From NCBI GenBank assembly GCA_030067055.1, contig JASJAL010000338.1:1-6058 (forward strand): a stretch of 6,058 bases of DNA, written 5' to 3'. Below, piece by piece: positions 1 through 4,576 of the stretch. How positions within the stretch are numbered: position 1 is the stretch's first letter; every line of letters begins with the position of its first letter. The DNA comes from Kiloniellales bacterium (GTDB lineage Bacteria > Pseudomonadota > Alphaproteobacteria > Kiloniellales > JAKSBE01). The translations under genes and the position numbers were made by a program. The notes beneath the pieces were generated by a model that saw nothing but the letters and a program-made list of their open reading frames with translations, searched no databases and was not told where the DNA came from.

Positions 1-35
1 TTGATCGGCACGACACGGTCGTTCGGCTTGGTCAT
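1..35 (-). CDS. yacG: DNA gyrase inhibitor YacG, 5' end only (partial)
   Basis: Only the first 11 codons are in the window; the gene runs off the left edge. An ATG at 35-33 on the minus strand opens a frame reading MTKPNDRVVPI, with a purine-rich AGGGG just upstream as a possible ribosome binding site. It begins 6 bp after the rng stop codon, so it is probably the next gene of the same operon. YacG is a small zinc-finger protein that binds the GyrB subunit and inhibits DNA gyrase, and in alphaproteobacteria it commonly follows an RNase G-like gene. The diagnostic CPxC zinc motif lies outside the window. The identification therefore rests on gene order and the N-terminal reading, not on a visible motif. 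Confidence 0.6.
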   Translation of the reverse strand, partial: MTKPNDRVVPI

Positions 36-41
36 GGGCCC

Positions 42-1250
42 CTATAGCATAGTCTGGATCTCGCCGTCCGCCAGTGTCGGGTCGGCCAGCACCTCGATCT
101 CGCGCCCCAGGGCGGCCGCGACCGCCCAGCGCGCCGGCGCGGCGGGGCCCAGCAGGGCGGCGGCGACGCGGGGGCTGCAGGTAAGCCGGGGCGGGCCGCC
201 CGGGCGCCCGAGGGCCTGGTGGCGCAGGCGCAGAAGGCCCTGCCAGGCCAGGACCGCCGGGTCCCAGGCCCGGCCCGAACCATGCAGGCCACACGGCAAG
301 GTCAGCAGCTCGTACAGGGCCGGGCCCGCACGGCGCCGGGTAACCTCGACCAGGCCTGAGGCCGACATCGGCAGCACCCGCCCGGCGTCGGGATCGCGCT
401 TCATTTCCTGGCGCAGGCGGCGCACCACCTCCTGGCGCTGGGCCCGCGGCCCCAGTTCCAGGAAGTCGATCACGATCAGGCCAGAGAGCCGGCGTAACCG
501 GAGCTCCTGCGCGGCCGCTGCGGCGGCCTCGAGGTTCACTTCCAGGGCCAGGCGTCCGGGATCTCCAGCCCGGCGGCCGCCGCTGTCGACGTCGACCGCG
601 GTCAAGGCCCGGGTCGGTTCGATCCACAGCCTGCCGCCGCCGGGCAGCGGGACCTCGGGATCGAGCAAAGCCTCTATCCGCTCGGACAGGCCCGCAGCCT
701 CGAGCAGCGGCAGGTCGCCGTGATAGAGCTCCAAACCCTCGACGGTGTGGCCTGCGCCCTCAAGGCGCCGGCGGGTCTCAGCCAAGAGATCGGGGTCGTC
801 GATCAGGACTCGAGTCGGCGGATCGGCGTCCTCCGGCAGCAGCCGATCGAGCGGATCGTCGGCTCGAAGGAGAAGGGCCGGCGCCGTCGCCGTCTTGGCG
901 GCGGCCTCGACACGTCGGCGCTGCGACGCCGGGATCTTCGCGGTCAGCTTGGCCCCCTTATCCGCGCCTGGGGCACGCTGCACCCGGACGATCAGGGCCT
1001 CGCCCTCGGCCGGCCGCGTCTCCAACCGGTCCAGCGGCAGCAGCCCTGGCTCGGCCAGACCGATTTCGACGAAGGCCGCCCCCAGGGCCCGATCCAGCCG
1101 GGAGACCCGGCCGAGGTAGAGGTTGCCCTGGACCTCGGGCCGATCGTCTCGGCGGACCGTAATGTCGATCGGGACCCCGTCCTGGACCCGGGCCGCCCAG
1201 AGGATCCCCGGCAGCGCCGAAATGACGAGGCCGTTGTCTAGGCGCGCCAT
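42..1250 (-). CDS. rng: Ribonuclease E/G family protein, short form
   Basis: A 402-residue endoribonuclease of the RNase E/G family, expected to cut single-stranded RNA in the cytoplasm (rRNA processing, mRNA turnover). An S1-like RNA-binding segment is clear at about residues 40-76 (GNLYLGRVSRLDRALGAAFVE). The DNase I-like catalytic core follows: TRALTAVDVDSGG with Asp220 and GLIVIDFLEL with Asp262, matching the two metal-binding aspartates of RNase E (Asp303 and Asp346). NLEAAAAAAQELRLRRLSG lies between them. It is shorter than E. coli RNase G (489 aa). The stretch between KGAKLT (98-103) and LLLRADDPLDRLL lacks most of the 5'-sensor, including an IVRTA-like motif. Where the family has the zinc-link CPxC, this protein reads LPCGLHGSG, with one Cys. 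The ATG lies inside the end of maf, which suggests translational coupling. A full-length RNase E is probably encoded elsewhere. Confidence 0.9.
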   Translation of the reverse strand: MARLDNGLVISALPGILWAARVQDGVPIDITVRRDDRPEVQGNLYLGRVSRLDRALGAAFVEIGLAEPGLLPLDRLETRPAEGEALIVRVQRAPGADKGAKLTAKIPASQRRRVEAAAKTATAPALLLRADDPLDRLLPEDADPPTRVLIDDPDLLAETRRRLEGAGHTVEGLELYHGDLPLLEAAGLSERIEALLDPEVPLPGGGRLWIEPTRALTAVDVDSGGRRAGDPGRLALEVNLEAAAAAAQELRLRRLSGLIVIDFLELGPRAQRQEVVRRLRQEMKRDPDAGRVLPMSASGLVEVTRRRAGPALYELLTLPCGLHGSGRAWDPAVLAWQGLLRLRHQALGRPGGPPRLTCSPRVAAALLGPAAPARWAVAAALGREIEVLADPTLADGEIQTML

Positions 1251-1843
1251 CCCAGGCCCCGCAAGAGCGCAAGGGTCTCCACCAGGGGCAGCCCGACGAC
1301 GTTGGGATAGGAGCCCTGGATCTCCGGCACGAAGGCCGCAGCGAGACCCTGGATCGCGTAGCCGCCGGCCTTACCTTGCCACTCGCCACTCGCAAGGTAG
1401 GCAGCCACCTCGTCACGGTGCAGACGCCGGAAGCGGACCCGCGTGGTCACCAGGCGCCTGGCCGACCGGCCGTCGGGCGCCAGCACGGCCACGGCTCCCA
1501 GGACCTTGTGGCTGCGCCCTGAGAGCCGCTCCAGGCAGTCACGGGCTTCCTTCGCGTCGGCCGGCTTGGGCAGGATGCGCCGGCCAACCGCAACCACGGT
1601 GTCGGCGGCAAGCACGAAGGCGCCGGGATGCCGCACCGCGACCGCGCGCAGCTTCTCTTCGGCGATGCGTCGGGCATAGTCCGCGGGCAATTCGCCGCGC
1701 TTTGGCGTCTCGTCGATCTCGGCGGCATCGATGGCCGCGGGCTCGACGCCGACCTGGAGCAGCAGCTCGCGGCGACGTGGCGAAGCCGAGCCCAGCACAA
1801 GGGCCGGCACCCCGGTCTGCGCGCTGGCACGTCCCTTCAGCAT
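1238..1843 (-). CDS. maf: Maf family nucleoside triphosphate pyrophosphatase (dTTP/UTP type)
   Basis: A 201-residue Maf/HAM1-fold enzyme that hydrolyses nucleoside triphosphates to monophosphates and pyrophosphate, removing non-canonical or excess nucleotides. Older annotations call it a septum formation inhibitor. Visible motifs are GSASPRRRELL (18-28), DETPKRGE (44-51), the catalytic LAADTVVAVG with Asp81, GKAGGYAIQG (157-166) and GSYPNVVGLPLVE (177-189). The AGGYAIQG and GSYxNVVGLPL forms fit the YhdE (dTTP/UTP) subgroup rather than the YceF (m7GTP) subgroup. It starts 14 bp after the infA stop codon, and its last 13 bp overlap rng. The ATG at 1843 has little Shine-Dalgarno sequence. A GTG at residue 12, just before PALVLGSASP, is an alternative start that would remove a non-conserved N-terminal extension. 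Confidence 0.95.
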   Translation of the reverse strand: MLKGRASAQTGVPALVLGSASPRRRELLLQVGVEPAAIDAAEIDETPKRGELPADYARRIAEEKLRAVAVRHPGAFVLAADTVVAVGRRILPKPADAKEARDCLERLSGRSHKVLGAVAVLAPDGRSARRLVTTRVRFRRLHRDEVAAYLASGEWQGKAGGYAIQGLAAAFVPEIQGSYPNVVGLPLVETLALLRGLGWRA

Positions 1844-1857
1844 GGCGGCCGGCCGGT

Positions 1858-2076
1858 CTATTTGAATCGGAAAGTGATTCGGCCCTTGGTCAGATCGTAA
1901 GGCGTCATCTCGACGGTCACGCGGTCGCCGGCGAGAACCCTGATACGGTGCTTGCGCATCTTGCCGGCCGTGTGGGCCAGGATCTCGTGATCGTTCTCAA
2001 GCCGTACCCGAAACATCGCGTTGGGCAGCAACTCGATCACCGTGCCCTGGAACTCCAGAAGATCCTCTTTCGCCAT
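1858..2076 (-). CDS. infA: Translation initiation factor IF-1
   Basis: A complete 72-residue IF-1, the family's standard length. It is a single S1/OB-fold that binds the 30S A site and works with IF-2 and IF-3 in choosing the initiator tRNA. The sequence is canonical throughout: [19 protein letters not shown], then [51 protein letters not shown] read in continuous order. The [10 protein letters not shown] ending is of the alphaproteobacterial type. It is the first gene of the infA-maf-rng-yacG block and has a candidate promoter about 50 bp upstream. The start is fixed by the conserved MAKED; a GGAG lies close before the ATG. Confidence 0.98.
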   Translation of the reverse strand: MAKEDLLEFQGTVIELLPNAMFRVRLENDHEILAHTAGKMRKHRIRVLAGDRVTVEMTPYDLTKGRITFRFK

Positions 2077-2123
2077 GTCTCCATCTTCGGACGATGAGAG
2101 CCGAGCCGGCCCGAAGCGGCGGG

Positions 2124-2152
2124 ATCATAACGGATTTCATTTTGCAGAACAA
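2124..2152 (-). promoter_or_regulatory. Candidate sigma70-type promoter for the infA operon
   Basis: On the minus strand a TATGAT box (2129-2124, five of six matches to TATAAT) lies exactly 17 nt downstream of TTGTTC (2152-2147, TTG conserved). Transcription would begin near 2117 and leave a leader of about 40 nt before the infA ATG. It sits in the most AT-rich part of the intergenic region. The -35 match is weak, and no operator is evident. Confidence 0.5.
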
Positions 2153-2245
2153 ACATCCTTGGCGAGGCGATGCTTCGGCTGCGCAATTCGCGGCCTGGGC
2201 TGTCCACAGGCGATTTCACCCCGCTGTCGGCGGACTGCAATCGAA

Positions 2246-2265
2246 GTGACACAAAGCCCTGTCAC
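2246..2265. repeat. 20-bp inverted repeat GTGACA-N8-TGTCAC
   Basis: Perfect 6-bp arms GTGACA (2246-2251) and TGTCAC (2260-2265) flank 8 bases. The spacing suits either a dimeric regulator site or a short RNA stem. It lies between the infA promoter and the plus-strand terminator at 2295-2331. It could therefore be an operator, or a stem inside a small transcript that ends at that terminator. The sequence alone does not decide this. Confidence 0.35.
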
Positions 2266-2294
2266 CTTCCGCTGTGTTGATATCCCCACACTCC

Positions 2295-2331
2295 GGCCCC
2301 CGGCCCGCTCGATCAGGGGGCCTTTTCTTTT
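2295..2331 (+). terminator. Plus-strand intrinsic terminator (small RNA end or leader attenuator)
   Basis: GGCCCCC (2295-2301) pairs perfectly with GGGGGCC (2316-2322) around a 14-nt loop, followed at once by TTTTCTTTT (2323-2331). This is the classical rho-independent layout for plus-strand transcription; the minus strand has no T tract after the stem. Everything upstream on the plus strand back to the left edge is antisense to infA-maf-rng. Any transcript ending here should therefore start in roughly 2080-2290. It lies 97 bp before the next plus-strand start codon at 2429. Confidence 0.65.
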
Positions 2332-2428
2332 GCCGGTCCGACACACGGCATCACAGTGGCCCTGGCGCGAATCCCTGGGAAGTGCCAGCATTCCAACCCA
2401 CGGGCGCCACAAAGAGAAAGGGGCAGGC

Positions 2429-2746
2429 ATGACCCAGGCCGCCGACGAGATTCTGCTGACCATCCATCTGAAGCACCAGAAGGACAAGAACCTGGCGGAA
2501 ATCAACGCCAAGCTGGACGCTGCCGGCTTCTGGCAGCGCTTCCCGCCCGAGGGAACCGAGGTCGTCTCCTGGTACGTCATGATGGGGATCGGTCAGGTGG
2601 TGACCCTCAAGGTCCCGGCAACGAAGCTGCGCGACGTCAACCTCGCCATCGAGCAGTGCGCCTGGGGCGCCTTCGACACCGAGTTCTTTCCGACCTACGA
2701 TTTCCAGCCGGTCTGGCAGAAAATCCGCCAGGAGAAGGGCGGATGA
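2429..2746 (+). CDS. Conserved hypothetical protein, 105 aa
   Basis: I recognise this as an uncharacterised alphaproteobacterial-type protein but cannot assign a function. The ATG at 2429 is preferred because a purine-rich run ending in GGGG (2420-2423) sits 5 nt before it. The open frame extends further upstream, through the terminator region, without protein-like sequence. The protein is small, soluble and acidic, with no signal peptide or membrane segment. Distinct blocks are ILLTIHLKHQKDKNLAEINA (residues 8-27), GFWQRFPPEG, VVSWYVMMGIGQVVTLKVPA, and WGAFDTEFFPTYDF near the C-terminus. Alternating strand and helix character and the small size suggest a compact alpha/beta fold, possibly ferredoxin-like; this is a guess. 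The next gene starts 50 bp downstream on the same strand. Confidence 0.85.
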   Translation: MTQAADEILLTIHLKHQKDKNLAEINAKLDAAGFWQRFPPEGTEVVSWYVMMGIGQVVTLKVPATKLRDVNLAIEQCAWGAFDTEFFPTYDFQPVWQKIRQEKGG

Positions 2747-2796
2747 CGGCGCCGACCTACCGCCATGTCTTGTCTTCGCGAGGCTAGCCAGCCGCA

Positions 2797-3501
2797 ATGA
2801 AGACCGTCTTCCGTTGCCTGCCCGAACTCGAGGCGGTCCTGCCGGCACCGATTCCCGCCAAGCGGGGCCTGCCGGACTGGCTGAAGCGCATGCCAATGAC
2901 CGCGCGGGCCGAGGACTTCGAGGCCGAGGTCAAGACGGTCAAGCAGTGCCCGCCCTTCGTCGACGCCATGGGCTTCGGTTTCCTGATGCCGTTGGCCTGC
3001 GACCTGCGCTTCGAGGACGGCGCCTTCGCCTGGGATTGGGAGGATTTGCCCGCCGGCCTGCCCGGGCATACCGTGCGGGCGCCGCTCAGCTTTCACCTCA
3101 ACGCCCAGGTGGTCGATTCGCCGCTCTTCGAGGCGGACAGCCTGCTGATCAAGTTCATGAATTTCTGGACCATCGAGCTGGAGCCCGGCTACGCGCTGCT
3201 GGTCAGCCATCCGGTCAACCGGCCGGACTTGCCCTTTCGCACGCTCACCGGACTGGTCGACGCCGACCACTACGTCGACAACTACGTGCACTTCCCGGCG
3301 GCCTGGACCGACCGCGGCTTTTCCGGCGTCCTGCCTAAGGGCACGCCGGTGGCGCAGTGCGTACCGGTGCCGCGCCAGGGCCTGGAACTCGCCCTCGATA
3401 CCCTGGACGCCGAAGCCCAGGGTCGCCTTGGCAAGACCCAGGAGGAGCTTTTCGAACCCGGCGGCAGCTACAGGGCTCGCTACCGACAGAAAAAGTTGTG
3501 A
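2797..3501 (+). CDS. Hypothetical protein, 234 aa, uncharacterised family
   Basis: A complete soluble protein of unknown function. It resembles uncharacterised proteins I associate with proteobacteria and marine phages. Blocks in order are LPDWLKRMPM (about 25-34), TVKQCPPFVDAMGFGFLMPLACDL, FAWDWEDLP, LIKFMNFWTIELEPGYALLVSHPVNRPDLPFRTLTGLVDADHY read in sequence, NYVHFPAAWTD, VLPKGTPVAQCVPV (about 179-192), and a basic tail YRARYRQKKL. The alternating hydrophobic stretches and the GTPVAQ turn suggest a beta-rich fold; no catalytic motif is identifiable. The ATG at 2797 has only a distant GAGG (2780-2783, 13 nt upstream), so initiation may be weak or coupled to transcription from the 105-aa gene. 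The glyoxalase gene follows 59 bp later. Codon usage looks like that of its neighbours. Confidence 0.85.
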   Translation: MKTVFRCLPELEAVLPAPIPAKRGLPDWLKRMPMTARAEDFEAEVKTVKQCPPFVDAMGFGFLMPLACDLRFEDGAFAWDWEDLPAGLPGHTVRAPLSFHLNAQVVDSPLFEADSLLIKFMNFWTIELEPGYALLVSHPVNRPDLPFRTLTGLVDADHYVDNYVHFPAAWTDRGFSGVLPKGTPVAQCVPVPRQGLELALDTLDAEAQGRLGKTQEELFEPGGSYRARYRQKKL

Positions 3502-3549
3502 TAGGATCGGCGACAAGAAGGCGCTGAACCCCGACCTCCCTTACGATCC

Positions 3550-3555
3550 AGGAGG
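3550..3555 (+). promoter_or_regulatory. Strong Shine-Dalgarno before the glyoxalase gene
   Basis: A complete AGGAGG lies 5 nt before the ATG at 3561. It is the clearest ribosome binding site in the window, and it fixes the start of the VOC protein and suggests efficient translation. Confidence 0.85.
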
Positions 3556-3560
3556 TTCCC

Positions 3561-3947
3561 ATGGCGAAACCTGCCGAGATCGCGGATGCCGTCGCGATCG
3601 TTCCGGTGCGCAACATCAACGCTACCCTGGCGTTTTACGAGGACTTCCTGGGCTTCGAGGCGCGCTTCGTCGCCCCGGACGAGAGCTTCGCCACCGTCAC
3701 CCGGGGCCAGGCCGCCCTGCACTTCCTGCGCAGCGACGATTCCCGGGCCCTGGCGGCGACCGCCAATAACATTTCGCTGCACGTCTGGGTGCACGGCCTC
3801 GACCAGCTCTACGAGGAGCTCGCGCCCCAGCTCTCGGAGCTGCCGGAGGGCCGCGTCCGGCCGCCCTTCGACCAGCCCTACGGCGTGCGCGAGTTCCACG
3901 TCAAGGACCCCGACGGCTGCCTGCTGATGTTTGCCGAAAGCGACTAA
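3561..3947 (+). CDS. Glyoxalase/bleomycin-resistance (VOC) superfamily protein
   Basis: A 128-residue single-module VOC protein, the usual length for bleomycin-resistance-like or small glyoxalase proteins. The N-terminal half carries AIVPVRNINATLAFYEDFLGFEARF (12-36), the typical first beta-alpha unit. The C-terminal half ends in the characteristic PYGVREFHVKDPDGCLLMFAE (106-126). His54 (ALHFL), His74 (LHVWV) and Glu126 sit near positions that bind metal in glyoxalase I. The first-strand His of metal-dependent members is absent, so a binding or sequestering role is as likely as catalysis. Bleomycin-type drug binding cannot be inferred from sequence alone; many such genes are generic. The ATG follows a perfect AGGAGG. 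It may be co-transcribed with the two upstream unknown genes. Confidence 0.9.
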   Translation: MAKPAEIADAVAIVPVRNINATLAFYEDFLGFEARFVAPDESFATVTRGQAALHFLRSDDSRALAATANNISLHVWVHGLDQLYEELAPQLSELPEGRVRPPFDQPYGVREFHVKDPDGCLLMFAESD

Positions 3948-4430
3948 ACGGTGGGCATGAGAGCCAAAGCGGCATCCATGGCTCCAATCAGGGTCGCTGG
4001 AGTTGTCCTGCCACTTGCGTGAACTTTTCGGTTGGCATGGAGCATCGATCTCGACGGCGGTTTGCAGGCCTATAAAGGATCCTCGGCTGGCATACCGATT
4101 AGGTGGTGGACTGAACGGAACTATCAGGAATGCGCTTCCTGGAAGACCCCCTGCCCGATCAATTCGGCAAAGAGGTCCTCTCGTCTTGCTCCTCGGATGT
4201 GTTGATCCAGAAGTCGAAACTAGCGTCATCCGCATAGGGTGCGGACTCGGCGCGGAATTCGAGGGGCCTCGCGGGTCCGCTACATCAAGAAAGCTACGGG
4301 TGCGCCAGGTGTCAGGTCTCGGCTCAAATTTTGCGGACCGCAGCTGCGATGTCGGCGCCGCTGGGGAGCCTCGGGAGATAGCGCTTTCGTAGCTCATCTG
4401 GGATGCTGACGCTGCGCCTCACCTGTCTCA

Positions 4431-4454
4431 TATAGTGAACGTAGGCCTTTCACT
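4431..4454 (+). promoter_or_regulatory. Candidate -10 box with overlapping dyad upstream of the MFS gene
   Basis: TATAGT (4431-4436, five of six matches to TATAAT) overlaps an inverted repeat with 6-bp arms AGTGAA (4434-4439) and TTCACT (4449-4454) around 9 bases. A dyad across the -10 and the expected start site is a typical repressor operator position. The best -35 candidate, CTGACG at 4406-4411, has a 19-nt spacer and is poor. The transporter ATG is about 140 bp downstream. Confidence 0.35.
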
Positions 4455-4525
4455 CTTTCAGGTGTTTGCAAAGAAGATCCGCATCGAATGCCCGCTTGCC
4501 CGAATCGGGGGAATGGCGTGAGCTT

Positions 4526-4549
4526 GAGGCCGCCGCCCGCGGCGGCCTC
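4526..4549 (+). repeat. Perfect GC hairpin in the leader of the MFS gene
   Basis: Arms GAGGCCGCCG and CGGCGGCCTC form a perfect 10-bp stem with a 4-nt loop, 27 nt before the ATG at 4577 and 12 nt before its probable GGAG (4562-4565). No T tract follows, so it is not an intrinsic terminator. As RNA it would be very stable and could limit ribosome access, stabilise the 5' end, or simply be palindromic GC-rich DNA. Confidence 0.5.
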
Positions 4550-4576
4550 TGCACAGCCTTCGGAGCGGCCCTTTCG

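Larger units (their letters stand above)
3948..4576. other. Gene-free region of about 630 bp, GC-poor, many inverted repeats
   Basis: No convincing gene is visible on either strand. Open frames here either start at TTG without a ribosome binding site (4003-4392 plus) or continue as antisense of the glyoxalase gene. GC is lower than in the genes: 52% at 4021-4080 and 58% at 4141-4200 by count, against 80% at 4741-4800. Short perfect inverted repeats include CAGGAA-N5-TTCCTG (4125-4141), AGAGGTCCTCT (4171-4181), CCGCA-N5-TGCGG (4230-4244), GCGGAC/GTCCGC (4241-4246 with 4275-4280) and CGCAGCTGCG (4339-4348). A 35-codon minus-strand frame lies at 4324-4431. The last 150 bases probably hold the transporter's promoter and leader. 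The rest could be a decayed gene, a structured RNA or plain spacer. Confidence 0.6.

Noticed and set aside
605..640. GGTTCGATCC, resembling a tRNA T-loop
   Set aside because: Lies within the rng coding sequence; no acceptor stem or anticodon arm can be formed around it.
1..723. Long plus-strand open frame antisense to rng
   Set aside because: Arg/Ser/Pro-rich translation with no domain, directly opposite a well-supported RNase E/G gene; a GC-rich shadow.
1123..2097. 324-codon plus-strand open frame antisense to maf and infA
   Set aside because: Low-complexity Arg/Pro/Ala sequence; both genes on the other strand are canonical.
2743..2787. ATG overlapping the stop of the 105-aa gene, opening a 14-codon frame
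   Set aside because: Too short and without recognisable sequence; the ATGA overlap is probably chance.
2695..3516. 273-codon minus-strand open frame opposite the 234-aa protein
   Set aside because: The plus strand carries the ordered, conserved-looking blocks; the minus frame lacks any recognisable motif.
3967..3989. GAGCC/GGCTC repeat after the glyoxalase gene as a terminator
   Set aside because: Only a 5-bp stem with no T tract.
4003..4392. 129-codon plus-strand frame in the spacer
   Set aside because: TTG start without a ribosome binding site and no recognisable sequence pattern.
3480..4397. 305-codon minus-strand open frame through the glyoxalase gene and the spacer
   Set aside because: Half is antisense to a clear VOC gene with a perfect ribosome binding site; the remaining part shows no family motif.
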